Of a DNA stretch of 64,000 nucleotides, positions 47,581 to 58,969 are shown piece by piece. Origin of the DNA: Polytrichum commune. Taxonomy: Eukaryota > Streptophyta > Polytrichopsida > Polytrichales > Polytrichaceae. A program made the translations under genes and the position numbers. The notes under the pieces were generated by a model. The model saw only the letters and a list, made by a program, of their open reading frames with translations, ran no database searches and was not told the origin of the DNA. Each line of letters opens with the position of its first letter. The first letter of the stretch is position 1. The DNA is taken from assembly GCA_950295325.1 (NCBI GenBank), contig OX485803.1:37649554-37713553 (forward strand), given 5' to 3'.

Positions 47581-47892
47581 CAATAAGAGACTTTGCACAT
47601 CCGCATAAGTATAAGGCTAATCAATGTAAATCCAAGTATTCAAACAAAGTCATAAATTGAACTTTAAATCATTCACGCCCAACTATTACTAATAAGAGGT
47701 CAAGCCCTCTTCAAGGCCAACTAGCCTTGGCTCCTAACCTTACATCCATGCACACATACGTGCTCCTATCTTGCTTCCCACGCACCCACATTTATAACAC
47801 GTGGAGTGCCAAGGAGCACGAAGGAAAGAGAGGATGAATGAAAGAAAAATGAGGGATTATATAGTAAGTTTGAGGGGGTGAGCACCCTTAAG

Positions 47893-48865
47893 TGTCGCAA
47901 CCCTTGCTAGCCCCCCTTGACAATCTTGCCAATTTTCAATTCTAGCAAAGGTTACGAGCGCTAACCATTCGCATTCCGCCATGCTAATGATTAGCTCCTC
48001 TTACCCCGGACCTTATAGTTCATAGGAGGGAACCAACCCTCCTACTTTGCTTTCGGGACTCACCCCTTAATCGGTAACCCATTCCTACATGTGGACTTCC
48101 ATCCATGGAAGTCCAATCCCATGTTGATCATCGCATTGCCGGAGCAACACTACAACAACCCGAACCATACTAGGCAACTATGGCCCCACAATGGGCCAAT
48201 GCCCATGGAGGCCGTGCCGTTCGGCCTCGGGTGGGTGAGGCCACACCACCTCACCCATATAAGCCTCTAGGACTTTACGCGGGGCCTCTACCCCACCGTC
48301 AACCAACCTCTTGTCTCTCTACCAAGAGTTGGGGCCAAGTGGACATTTTCCTTTAGCTGCTGGGCCTAGAACCCCCCAGCAGCTTCAGACCATCATAACT
48401 TCCTTGTATGATGTCTGATCATAACAACCAACCACTCCATCTTCATCTACGCTTCACGTAGATGCCGATGGACCCCTCACTTGCCCCATTCGGGCAAGTA
48501 TTGAGGAAGTTATGCCTGTTTGAACCTTGGCAGTCCCGGGAATCACTTCCAGGCACTGCTGTACCAGGGCGCTGTCCCGGGACAGCACCCCACTCAAATG
48601 GCCATAACTCCTAGCTCACACCTCCGATTGAGGTGTTCTTGAGCATTCTAGAATCACCACGCCATGAGCTACGCATAACTCATGGCCTTACCCTTGTGCC
48701 TCCTAATCTTCGTGGGTGGGAGGCGTTCCCAACGCCCGGGGCCCTCACCCACACTAGGATCACTTGGGCCCTCTCACCAACGGCGCCACAAGTCCCGGGT
48801 GTCACTCCGGGGTCCCCCTTGTGCCCATGGTGTTTCGGGCACTCCTCATGGAGAGGTGCGCGACA
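47893..48865 (-). repeat. LTR (3' LTR of the minus-strand element)
   Basis: 973 bp, TG...CA ends. The frames inside it are repeated in every LTR copy of this window and are not genes. Confidence 0.9.
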
Positions 48866-48881
48866 CTCACCCCCACCAAAC
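48866..48881 (-). other. Polypurine tract
   Basis: Reading the minus strand, TTTGGTGGGGGTGAG abuts the 3' LTR, where the primer for plus-strand DNA synthesis is expected. Confidence 0.65.
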
Positions 48882-50109
48882 GGAGTCGATGCCCTCATCG
48901 ACTATACTCGTAGTCGGCACACCAATTCTCAAGGTGCCATCCTCTATGGTGCGGCATTGTGTTTACCTTAGGGCGCGACCCCCACAATGCATCTTCAAAT
49001 TTGGCATAGTCCCAAAGGTGTCGTTCCTAGGTGGTCCGTTAGCGACCTTGGATCTCTCATCCAAGGACCTAACCTACACTAGACCCACCTACTTCGGGAC
49101 TCACTTGGGTTGCCCCTCCTTTGGGGCCTCCCCTGTTAGGCTCCACTAGCCTAACGTGACACATCTAGGCGAGACCTCAACGCTTCCACTAAGTTGTCTC
49201 GGTTGCAACTCCGAGATGGCTTTCCATTGTTAAGCCACGCCTCGATCGCACGGGGGTGATGCCAAGTCCCGCCCGACTCGGTTCCCACTTTGCTCTTTCG
49301 AGACATGGGTTCATGACTCCCATGCGCCAACTCTCGTTAGCTCGCGGGTAGCACTTTTATGAGCACGCGCCATCACCTTGTCCCCGCCCGGACAAGCCCA
49401 CAACTAAGAAGTTTCTTGGTTTTATCCAAGGCCCCTCCAAGCCATGGCCCCCAATTACTCAGCTTACCCAACCTAGTTTGGCATATCTATTCCCCCTCTT
49501 CCATTAACCAAGCACAAGTACAAGACTAGGACCTCATCTCATACTTTTCTCTTTGCACCACTAAAGTTTGGACTTTATTCCCTCAAGCCAAAGAACAAGT
49601 TCATGTTGTGGAGTAATTAACCTCGAAGCTAAGTGTGCTACTAGCGTCTCTCCCCCACTAAAGGAGATTGATGTCCTCATCAATGCCTACGCTTCATTTC
49701 ATTGGAGTGTCTAGCCTTAGTTTCTTCAAAGTGCTTTACCAATTCCTTGCCGTTCATCATGTCTCTTGCCGCTACCCAAACGGCTTCTTTCTCATGGTAT
49801 CCTCACCATTTCACCAACTACTCCTTTGTACATTTTCTTTCATTTTCACTTGGGCTTCCTACACTTGAGGATGCCCTCCTACCTCATGTTCCAAATGACG
49901 TCCACAAGGTCGAGACGTGGCCTAATCACTTGCTTGTGTTCGGGCCACAAGATGTCGTCCTAAAATGACTTTCGTAATGAGACATGAAATGTCGGATGCA
50001 CTTTGATCTCCGGCAATAATTCCAATCTATACATGTCCTTGAACACTTGTTCCACAATGGAAAACAAAGCTCCAATTTTGGACATGAACTTTGGAGTGAG
50101 GCCTTCCGG
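48882..50109. other. Retrotransposon 3' internal region without gene
   Basis: Between integrase and the 3' LTR. Degraded, with several stop codons in each frame; nothing recognised. Confidence 0.5.
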
Positions 50110-51096
50110 CTAAGTAAAGTTGTTTACATTCAACAACACCTTTTGGCCCACCTCATTCTCCACTTCGCGTCTTCCGGCATTGACTTGCACTCCGTAGCAC
50201 CTTCGGGCTTTCTCCACCAACAACTTGGTCATCTCCAAGACTTGTTTACCATCCTTGGCCAGGTCCTCACCATCTTGGTTGAACTCTAGTGTTGAATGTG
50301 CCCCCTCGAGAGCTAGGTTAATAGGTTGGAGCGCATCCACTCCATAAGCCACCACCAAAGACCACCCCTTGGTAGCCAAGTGCGTGGCTACATTGCAATT
50401 ACACTCCGCTCGACCCACATAGTCCGCCCAATCTCCTTGGTCCGCCCCCACCAAGTTCCTCAAGTATTGCTTCAAGACTCCATTCACACGCTCCGTTTTC
50501 TCATCCATTTGGGAATGCAAGGCCGTGCTAAACCTTAGTTTCATTCCGACCTCCTTAGAGAAATGCATTGAAAATGCACTTGTGAACTTTGAATCTTGAT
50601 CCCACACAATCACTCTTGGCAACCCGTGGTGCCTCAACCATCCTTTGAGAAAAGGCTATGCGGTCTCCAACGCGGTGGCGGTTCCCACAATCGGCACCAT
50701 GTGTGCCAACTTGGCAAACCGCTCTACCATCAACAAGATGGCATCATACCCATGTGACTCCGGCAAACTTGTGATCAAGTCCATGCACATACTATGCCAT
50801 GACGCCGACGGGATAGGCAACGGTTGCAAGAAACCGCCTTGCTTTTGGTAAGAGGCTCGGTTCACTTGGCACTTTATTCACGCCTTCACAAAGTGGGTTA
50901 TATCCTCCTTTATGCACCCCCAATGGTACCTCTTTGACACCATTCTATGGCGGTTGTTTCTTTCTCCTTTATGGCCGGCAATAGGACTATCATATTCCTC
51001 CTTCAAAACCGATAGCCTCAACTTGCCTTGTGGCACATACACCCAACTTTGCTTGCACTTGAACAATCCGTCCACCAACTTAACCTCTTTGAGCAC
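50110..51096 (-). pseudogene. Integrase remnant of the Ty3/gypsy element
   Basis: 51096-50878 contains the zinc-binding N-terminus (GHKGERNNRHRM, then KRYHWGCIKEDITHFVKAC). 50865-50656 continues through MCMDLITSLPESHGYDAILLMVERFAKLAH with the first catalytic Asp. 50637-50110 holds HHGLPRVIVWDQDSKFTS with the second Asp and DEKTERVNGVLKQYLR with the Glu. The three acidic residues of the DD-E integrase site are therefore still visible, but stops and frame changes separate the parts. Integrase would join the DNA copy to the genome. Confidence 0.8.
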
Positions 51097-51358
51097 CTTG
51101 CTCTTGCGAAGCTCACCTAAAAGCTTTTGTGCTTTGGGGTAGTTAATTTACCCCTCCCGTATCTTGCATCACAAGTTTCCTTCGCCGGCACACATTAGCC
51201 ACAAGGTTTGGATGGTTTTCATTGCTTGGAACTCTTCCGGTCTACTTCGCGCATCCGGCACCACATTTCCACGGTCCGGTTTGTGGATCAAATCCACGTT
51301 CATAAGCGCCAAACTATCATGCCACCGCAATGACTTGGTGCTTACTTGCGCTTGAATG

Positions 51359-52490
51359 TCAAAATTCTTTTAGGACACATTGTCCTTGTAGACCTTTACT
51401 TTGTGCGACCCCAACTAGTGTCGCCACATCTTCAAGCAATGCACTACCGCAAAGAAGTTCTTTGTCATGAGTTGGTTGTCTTCTTTGACAACCATCGAGC
51501 TTCATGCTCGCATATGCAATGGCCATCCATCTTACACATAATCCATCATTGGCAAAGTTACTCGCCCCCGTATGCACCTCAAAAGGTTTGTCAAACTCCA
51601 TGAACTTGAGCACGGGCGGTGAAGAGGACTTGCTCTTAAGCTCCCCAAAGACTTGGTGACAAGGCTAGTCCCACTCTTGGGATAGCCATTTCTTTCACAA
51701 GTCGGACAAGGTCTTACAACCATCGAGCTTCATGTTCCCATATGCAATGGCCATTTTTTTTTTTACATCCACATCCGCCAAATAAAATCTCTCGCCCCCG
51801 TATGCACCTCATAAGGTATGTCAAACTCCGCGAACTTGAGCACGGACGGCGAAGAGAACTTCGTCTTAAGCTCCTCAATGGCTTGGTGGCATGGCTCATC
51901 CCACTCTTGGGATAGCCATTTCTTGCACAAGCCGGACAAGGTTCGACAACCATGGAGCTTAATGCTCTCATAAGCAATGGTCATCCATCTTGGATCAACA
52001 TCCGCCAATGATAAAGTCCTTCGTCTCCATGTGCACCTCAAAATGCTTATGAAAACCCGGAAACTTAACCACATCTTGTGAAGGGAACTTGCTCTTGAGC
52101 TTCCCAAGGGCTTGGTGACAAGGCTCATCCCACTCTTGGAATAGCCATTTCCTCAATAAGTCGAGTAAGGCCCTAGCAACCTTAAAACAAATCTAGAATG
52201 AAGTGGTGGTAGTAGTTGGCTAGGCCAACCAATGACCTAAGCTCTCTTTTTTGAGTCAAGGACCAATTCTCCTCTTGGATTGCCTTGAAATTCTTCATGT
52301 TTGTCCACCAACTTCCTTTGTCACCACATGCCTCAAGAACTCAATTTCTTCTTGAGCAAAGTTGCAATTCACTTCTTGGCGGTAACATTTTGAGCAACAC
52401 ATTGGTGAATACATCCTTGTATCTCACCAACATCCCACAAGTATGGTTTGGGGGAGGCCCATCTTTCCTAGCCTCCCCATGAGTTCCTTG
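51359..52490 (-). pseudogene. RNase H and truncated reverse transcriptase remnant
   Basis: From the 5' side: a YKDVFTNVLLKMLPPRSE-like start of RT near 52490-52350, then abruptly RELRSLVGLANYYHHF near 52230, which belongs after the palm. The segment with the catalytic YxDD is therefore missing. RNase H-like sequence follows (FDKPFEVHTGASNF, then HDKELL). A unit of about 220-240 bp (catcgagcttcatg...ccatttct) is present about three times between 51480 and 52165, so this part is also tandemly multiplied. Confidence 0.65.
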
Positions 52491-52857
52491 GAGTTGCTTC
52501 AATTGAACCACGACCATTATGTTTACCATATTTCATTTGGTCCATTAAGACCAAATTCAACTTGGGTCCTCCTACCATAGGAGTCCTTGTCAATTTGAAC
52601 TTCAATTCTTTGCCATTATGACACATCATAATGCACCGCAAGCACACCGGCTTGCACCTCACATCTATCATGTGAGTTTCAAAGAAGGCGGCCTTCACAA
52701 TGACATGCATTTCATCTATTTCACATGGTGTGAAATTTTGACAAAATTCCAATGTCCCACATTGAAAGGTTACATGCATCGCGGCCTCCTTTGTCTCATG
52801 CGGTTCGCCCTTTCCAAACCGCACCTTGGTGGGCTTCACCACTCTACCAATCAGCAA
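52468..52857 (-). pseudogene. Protease-like region of the Ty3/gypsy element
   Basis: A 129-residue open stretch in the position of the aspartic protease: it has VIVKAAFFETHMIDVRCKPV followed by a PMVGGPKLNLVLMD segment. The canonical D-T/S-G is not evident, so the call rests mainly on position. Confidence 0.4.
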
Positions 52858-52979
52858 ACCCCAACTCCCTTGTGAGCTTTGGGGTCATGAAAGAATGCCT
52901 TAACTCTTTGTCAACCTATGAGACAAGCCTCCCATTCATTTGAGCCTCAAGGTACAAAATACTTGGCCTCGGCTTAAGG

Positions 52980-53345
52980 CTACTAGCCTTGGCCACAAAG
53001 CCATCGTCCAACATTTGGTCCTCGGCAACTTGGCTTGGCTTGGTCCGCAAAGCCAACTTTAAACATTTCGTCCGCGGGACAAATTGGTTTGGTGCCACAA
53101 AACCAATTTCTAATAATTTGTCCGCAAAACAAACATGTTTTGCCTTGGTAGCACAAAGCTACCTTCCCACACTCCGTCCGCGGCACGAACATGAATTGCC
53201 TTGGTAGGACAAACCCACCTCCCAACATTCCGTCCGCGGCACAAGTATGATTTGCTTTGGAAGCATAAAGCCACCTTTCAACATTCCGTCCGCAGCACCA
53301 ACATGTTTTGCCTAAGTAAAATGGACCAAACAATTTGCACTCATT
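52980..53345 (+). repeat. Minisatellite of about 63 bp replacing gag
   Basis: About five units built on cattccgtccgcggcac, an aacatg word and ttgccttggtag-like sequence. It lies where Gag is expected; no zinc knuckle was found in 52900-53950. Confidence 0.7.
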
Positions 53346-53959
53346 TCTTTGGGACCTACTTTGGCTAAAGCCACTTGTGGTGATGCGCCGCCGAACTTCT
53401 CTTTGGGACCATTGGCTTCAATGCTCTTGCAAACTTGATGGTCCCCACCGTGTCCTCAAGAAGCCTTGGGGACTTAAACAAGGCATCCACCACCCGCTTT
53501 TAAAACCCCACCTAAAAGGATGCATTTCTCAGAAAGCTCGTCCGTTTTAGGTGTATCCTTCATTTGTGCGTTTGAATAGCGCACATAGGCCTTAAGAGGC
53601 CCCGGGTGCCTCATTAGCACCAAATTCATTCCAACATCAATACCTTCCAAGCATTTCGAATTGGAATTTCAATCCAACATTAATGCCCTCCAAGGTTTTG
53701 GGTGCTTTCGGTATTCTAGGCCCCAAATGTTTTTTGAGGTTTGCGGGAGCCCTTTTCAAAGCACTCCTCCATTTTCCTTACCAAATCCACCCTCATGCCC
53801 ACCATTGTCATTTGAACCAATGGTATGGTCAAATTCCACTTGCACATGATCCTTGTTCCAATTTGAGCCTCACAACCTTTTGGAAACCCTGGGCTCACCA
53901 TCATAACCCGCATTTTTTATACCCATGTTTCCCTCAAAGTGCGAGCTCAAAACTTGGAA

Positions 53960-53975
53960 CCCTACTCTGATACCA
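53960..53975 (-). other. Primer binding site (initiator tRNA-Met type)
   Basis: The minus strand reads TGGTATCAGAGTAGGG two bases after the 5' LTR. This matches the 3' end complement of initiator tRNA-Met for its first 11 bases, the usual plant Ty3/gypsy and Copia primer. Confidence 0.85.
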
Positions 53976-53977
53976 AG

Positions 53978-54950
53978 TGTCGCAACCCTTGCTAGCCCCC
54001 CTTGACAATCTTGCCAATTTTCAATTCTAGCAAAGGTTACGAGCGCTAACCATTCGCATTCCGCCATGCTAATGATTAGCTCCTCCTACCCCGGACCTTA
54101 TAGTTCATAGGAGGGAACCAACCCTCCTACTTTGCTTTCGGGACTCACCCCTTAATCGGTAACCCATTCCTACATGTGGACTTCCATCCATGGAAGTCCA
54201 ATCCCATGTTGATCATCGCATTGCCGGAGCAACACTACAACAACCCGAACCATACTAGGCAACTATGGCCCCACAATGGGCCATTGCCCATGGAGGCCGT
54301 GCCGTTCGGCCTCGGGTGGGTGAGGCCACACCACCTCACCCATATAAGCCTCTAGGACTTTACGCGGGGCCTCTACCCCACCGTCAACCAACCTCTTGTC
54401 TCTCTACCAAGAGTTGGGGCCAAGTGAACATTTTCCTTTAGCTGCTGGGCCTAGAACCCCCCAGCAGCTTCAGACCATCATAACTTCCTTGTATGATGTC
54501 TGATCATAACAACCAACCACTCCATCTTCATCTACGCTTCACGTAGATGCCGATGGACCCCTCACTTGCCCCATTCGGGCAAGTATTGAGGAAGTTATGC
54601 CTGTTTGAACCTTGGCAGTCCCGGGAATCACTTCCAGGCACTGCTGTACCAGGGCGCTGTCCCGGGACAGCACCCCACTCAAATGGCCATAACTCCTAGC
54701 TCACACCTCCGATTGAGGTGTTCTTGAGCATTCTAGAATCACCACGCCATGAGCTACGCATAACTCATGGCCTTACCCTTGTGCCTCCTAATCTTCGTGG
54801 GTGGGAGGCGTTCCCAACGCCCGGGGCCCTCACCCACACTAGGATCACTTGGGCCCTCTCACCAACGGCGCCACAAGTCCCGGGTGTCACTCCGGGGTCC
54901 CCCTTGTGCCCATGGTGTTTCGGGCACTCCTCATGGAGAGGTGCGCGACA
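53978..54950 (-). repeat. LTR (5' LTR of the minus-strand element)
   Basis: 973 bp, about three differences from the partner at 47893-48865. Confidence 0.9.
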
Positions 54951-55276
54951 TTAAGGCTCACGATAAGCCCTCGAGATTTCTTCCTACTTTGTAGGCTCTT
55001 ATCCTATCTCCTAAGCCTTCCTCCCTCAAATGATCAACAAGGATCCTAATTCAAACATTTAACTAACCTTGGCTTTTTACCTACCACAGTTTACCAAGGT
55101 TTTTCCTTCTCCTACTTAAATCCACTCCACAAAAGCCTAATGCTTCAAACTAAGCTTTCTTCAAGCTTCACTCTTTTTATATTTTTGTGAATAATCATAA
55201 ATCACCAAAACACCACTTGTAATGTTTTACAAGTGTTAACAACCAATGTGGGCATCAATTTTGGGCTCACACTTTG

Positions 55277-56614
55277 TAAGGGTGGGTGGGTGGGAACCCT
55301 CTTACCACTCAGTCTCTCAAACCAAACCTTTCCTATACAATATCTTAATGCTAACAATGCAAAATGCATAGTGTTTGTATCCATGCCTAATTGTGACTAA
55401 CCAACATAAACATGCTACTTCATGTCATACTGTGCCTCATAAGTATTTGTATTATACTTAGGGTTTCAGTATTCATATATTGTTCATAAGTACTGATAAC
55501 AAACTGTGGCTGACTATACCATACCTTGGTAGATTTAATCACCTATCTTCATGCCTTACTCCACATATAAGTAACCTATCTACTATACATATGGAATACA
55601 TACCAGGGTATATGCCTAGTAGTCTTAACCAAAAGAAATTCATAATATGTCATAGTCACAATACATCATTGTATTGAGAGTCTGCCTCACCTATTGTTTA
55701 CACCATTGTTTACACCTGTGTTGAACTGGTACCTTTTTATTTCCATACCCATACATATCTATTTGTAACAAGGGTTTCACATGTTATGATAGAAATGGGC
55801 TGTTGCTATTGTGGATATGTTCAGTTATTTTGCATATGTGTATTTGGGCCTAGCATCATTTCAATATCATTCACAACAAAGGTAAAATTGTTGTAGCAAC
55901 CTCATACACGCATTATCCCTCCAAAGTATATTCTTTGAACATCTACAATATATGTAGCCCTCAAGATGATATACAACACTCAATCCTAATTGTACATTGC
56001 ATGACGAAAATAACAACATTGGATGGGAGAATGTTAACACAATTCATATGGCATTATAACATTTGGAAGGTCTATACATATTTGGAGACTTTGATTGTTG
56101 TGGGTATATAAAAAATAATGCCTCTTCATCTAAAATAGATAAACCAGTAGGTGCTATACCACTGAAATATATGACACTCACAAAATTGGTCCATCCAAAA
56201 ACTACTTGGTGCCATCTATTTACTATGGGAATTGGAAATATTGTCCTTTGTTGATGCAAGGGTGAAGCCAATGACTTCCTGAGAGGCACACACACAAACA
56301 TGACGTCAATTCCACCAATGCAGCAATTGGAGTGAAGAGCCAACTAGTTTCATGTCAAATTCCACAATAAGAAATTTGTAATGAAACACGACTTAAAAAA
56401 CTAGCACTGTGACAGCCATTCAATCTTACCTTTTCTGAATATGTTGGGCTCAAATGCAATTGACTGTTGGCAGCTCATCCAGATTGCACCCCTAAAGCAA
56501 CACCCCCATCCATGTACATGTATAAGAACTTATGAGTATGCAAGATAGATAAAGACATAAGACAACCTGGACCTTCAATATAGCTTAGCTCAAAACCTAA
56601 ATGCAAAAGTCCCT
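55277..56614. other. Spacer with a degenerate Harbinger-like fragment
   Basis: On the minus strand near 56343-56044 the residues NCCIGGID and VVFGWTNFVSV recall the PIF/Harbinger nuclease (CIGAIDGTH and GW-x-GS regions), but the key His and neighbouring residues are lost. Everything else here is AT-rich without features. Confidence 0.35.
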
Positions 56615-58144
56615 TCAACAAACCCATGCTTCAATAACAATGCAAAACTCTAAGAGAAAGGTTAAGGATGAACCTTCTTGGACTTCCATTTCTACATCTG
56701 ATTTTTGTTTCAATCGATCAAGGCATGCTTCATAGTGATGGAGCTTTGTCAATTCTGACTTGTGGTGATCCATCTTGGTTTTAAGGTCACACCTCACTTC
56801 CCCAATTTCATGGCACACCTTCTCCAATTCAAGTATTGAATCCTGCACTTCTGCCAGCCCAAACTTGTGCACATCATCTCCGTCAATGTTCTCTAAACCT
56901 AGGACCTGTACCTTGGCTGAATGAAGACGACCCTCAACACTGTTCATTTTCAAGAGCAAATCACATAGTTTTCCCTGCATGGCCGCCAACAGTTTCATGC
57001 AGTCCTTCACAGTCTGCCTTTTCTTCACCACAAGTCCATTCATGTCTTTGATTTGGGTGGCCAAGCTAGAACCCCCAAACTTTGATCCCTCACCCACATG
57101 TTTCTTCTTCTCTTCCTCCACTACACCACCAGGGTATCCTAAATGCAAGTATTTTCTTTTCAGTGCTAACTGCCCAATTTTGAACTGCAATAGCTCTCTC
57201 TTAAATTTCACTTGATCTTCTCTCAATTGCACTTCCTTCAGCCTCACTGCCCTCTCCATGATAATGAGACCATTGTCATCAATTTCTTTCCCAACTGTGG
57301 GTGGCATTTGCAGCCCTTCAGCTACTAGTGGCGATGTGTCTAAATTCTCACCTATTGGCGCAACATGAAAGTGGCCTAGACCAGCACCATGTGTCTCTCC
57401 TGCTAGCTCCCCAGTCTTCTGAGGTGTTTTGAGCTCAAATTGAATTCCCACCTTCTCACAAGAGGGAGACTGACCACCTCTTTCTGTCCCCAGTCTCTCA
57501 TCTCCAATTTGATTTTTGGGTGAATCTGCATGCACAACCCCTTGCCTATGCGATTGGAGTTGATCAGCATCCCTGCAACCATGACTTTTGGGCGGAGATT
57601 GCATTGGATGCTCACCTTCAACAACCTGTTCAACAATTGGTGTAATCCCTTCCCCTGGGTAAGCTTCAGTGGAGTTACCTTTGTCTAAACCATTGCCATC
57701 TGCACTCCCATCCTTGCCCTTCTCTTCCTGATCTTGATCCTCCTCCTCTTCTTCTTCTTTCTCCATATCATGGCTAGAAGAGGAAGTTCTATACTCTGGA
57801 TGTGGCGAAAAACTTCGCTTCCTCCTATGCACATACTCAGCATATTTCGCCCAATTTATGCTGAATCCCTTTCGCTCTGCAAGTACTCCCATTGCAAATG
57901 TAAGGTTGATGTCAGAGTTGGGCGTCTGCTTGCGTTGGTATACTTGCCGAATCAAGGTCTCAATCCTGGTCTTCAAGGACTCATCGTCATGGGTAGTGTA
58001 GCGAAAGCCATTGTTACTCTTGCGCTTTCCCCACAACTTCTCACACTCCTTCGAGGCATATCGTTTTCCCATGTTGGGGGAAGGCAACAACCCCTTTGCT
58101 GGCAGTCCCACCACATCTCTAAACCACCTCCAACTCCCCTCCAT
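56615..58144 (-). CDS. Coiled-coil protein, paralogue of the double-RING gene
   Basis: A single open frame of 509 residues from ATG at 58144. Residues about 33-110 (ECEKLWGKRKSNNGF, then AMGVLAERKGFSINWAKYAEYVHRRKRS) resemble residues about 78-150 of the neighbouring product (ICGIFGPRKDKNGW, then AIVAENKGIPVNWASFAVHLHKKRV), so both genes share an N-terminal domain. An acidic stretch (EKEEEEEEDQDQEE) follows, and the C-terminal third is heptad-like and coiled-coil (LREDQVKFKRELLQFKIGQL, then long Leu/Lys/Glu helices). No catalytic motif. The true end may be at a splice donor before the last 20 residues. Gene direction and pairing suggest an accessory of the proposed large element. Function unknown. 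Confidence 0.55.
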   Translation of the reverse strand: MEGSWRWFRDVVGLPAKGLLPSPNMGKRYASKECEKLWGKRKSNNGFRYTTHDDESLKTRIETLIRQVYQRKQTPNSDINLTFAMGVLAERKGFSINWAKYAEYVHRRKRSFSPHPEYRTSSSSHDMEKEEEEEEDQDQEEKGKDGSADGNGLDKGNSTEAYPGEGITPIVEQVVEGEHPMQSPPKSHGCRDADQLQSHRQGVVHADSPKNQIGDERLGTERGGQSPSCEKVGIQFELKTPQKTGELAGETHGAGLGHFHVAPIGENLDTSPLVAEGLQMPPTVGKEIDDNGLIIMERAVRLKEVQLREDQVKFKRELLQFKIGQLALKRKYLHLGYPGGVVEEEKKKHVGEGSKFGGSSLATQIKDMNGLVVKKRQTVKDCMKLLAAMQGKLCDLLLKMNSVEGRLHSAKVQVLGLENIDGDDVHKFGLAEVQDSILELEKVCHEIGEVRCDLKTKMDHHKSELTKLHHYEACLDRLKQKSDVEMEVQEGSSLTFLLEFCIVIEAWVC

Positions 58145-58720
58145 AGCTCCCTCCTACAGCACTATCCCACAATCCCTACACAAGTGCAAGCAATCTTCAA
58201 AAGCTGGCCAATGACTAGTGGGCAGGAGCTTGGGACAGAATGGTGGAAAACAAAGCTAAGTCAAAATTCAAACTGCAGGTAATGAGGTAAGATTGTTGTG
58301 GGTAAGAGTAGATAGGGAAGAGGATGCGTACCAACACATGTGCCCAACTTCCATGCTTGATGATGAGAGTCTTTAGAAGCTGCATCAAATTATTAGAAGT
58401 ACTAGAACATTTAACCCTTACCTGATATCATGTTGGTTGTCCACATGTGTGACTTACATGTGTTGTCATTTCCCAAGTACCCTAAACATAGTGATAATCA
58501 CTGATAATCAAACCACAAATTAACTACATACTCATTGCCTCTGGTATGATATAATTCACCAACTAAGTCTACATGTACTTGTCTAGTAGGTGTTATAAGT
58601 AGCTCAAACTCAATGCAAACTCACTCAATGTACAAAGAGTAAACATCATATCACTATAATAACAAAGGCAATCAACATTTTATTCCATAATACTATGAAC
58701 AAGGTGGGCACCTTAAATCA
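58145..58720. other. Intergenic spacer
   Basis: Between two minus-strand genes. 58145-58290 continues as open but featureless sequence; a promoter for the 56615-58144 gene would lie here, with no box recognised. Confidence 0.4.
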
Positions 58721-58966
58721 TCACTTGCCCCTTCGTCTGGACCTATTGTCATAATGAAGGGAGGCAGACTTGGATGGACTGTTAGCCAACAATTTCATAA
58801 CCTCCTTATTGGGTACTGGTTTTAGGCCCCCATGTTCCCTTAGGAAGGCAGAAGGGTCTTCAGCTGGACCCTCGGTTCTAGTAACTCTCTTAGCAAAATT
58901 ACCTGGCATTGTAGGGTTTTTTCGTTTCACGTGAGGGATGTTGTCATGTAGTTCAACAATTTGCAT
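58721..58966 (-). pseudogene. In-frame extension after the double-RING gene stop
   Basis: The same frame as the last exon of the upstream gene continues for 82 residues after TAG at 58970-58972, with no break until a stop at 58721. It is basic and ends SKSASLHYDNRSRRRGK. The TAG may be a recent nonsense change, or may be removed by splicing, since TCTTAG is also an acceptor-like sequence. Confidence 0.4.
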
Positions 58967-58969
58967 GGA

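Larger units (their letters stand above)
47893..54950 (-). mobile_element. Ty3/gypsy LTR retrotransposon, recent insertion, defective
   Basis: Two 973-bp LTRs (47893-48865 and 53978-54950), each TGTCGCAACC...GCGCGACA, with TTAAG duplicated at 47888-47892 and 54951-54955. I counted about three differences between the LTRs. On the minus strand the order is LTR, primer site (53960-53975), a repeat-filled gag region, protease-like, a truncated RT, RNase H, integrase, polypurine tract, LTR, which is the Ty3/gypsy order. No open frame spans the polyprotein and the reverse-transcriptase core appears to be deleted, so any mobility would have to be supplied by a relative. Confidence 0.9.
46941..55271 (-). 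mobile_element. Solo LTR, TGTGAGC family, split by a nested retrotransposon
   Basis: The two halves are 46941-47892 and 54956-55271, together 1268 bp, close to the 1280 bp of the copy at 10146-11425. The left end TGTCACCAAAAAG and right end TTTTGGGCTCACA match that copy. The 5-bp duplication CTTTG lies at 46936-46940 and 55272-55276. The halves are separated by the TTAAG-flanked element at 47893-54950. Unlike its relative, this copy lacks the short ORF and has three units of the 187-190 bp repeat (47112-47580). Confidence 0.85.

Noticed and set aside
48633-49149. Frames such as those at 48633-48971, 54718-54994 and 36100-36491
   Set aside because: They repeat in every LTR copy (48 kb, 54 kb and, in reverse, 36 kb) and lie wholly or mostly inside LTRs. 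No codon-level conservation signal was visible; the copies simply share DNA.
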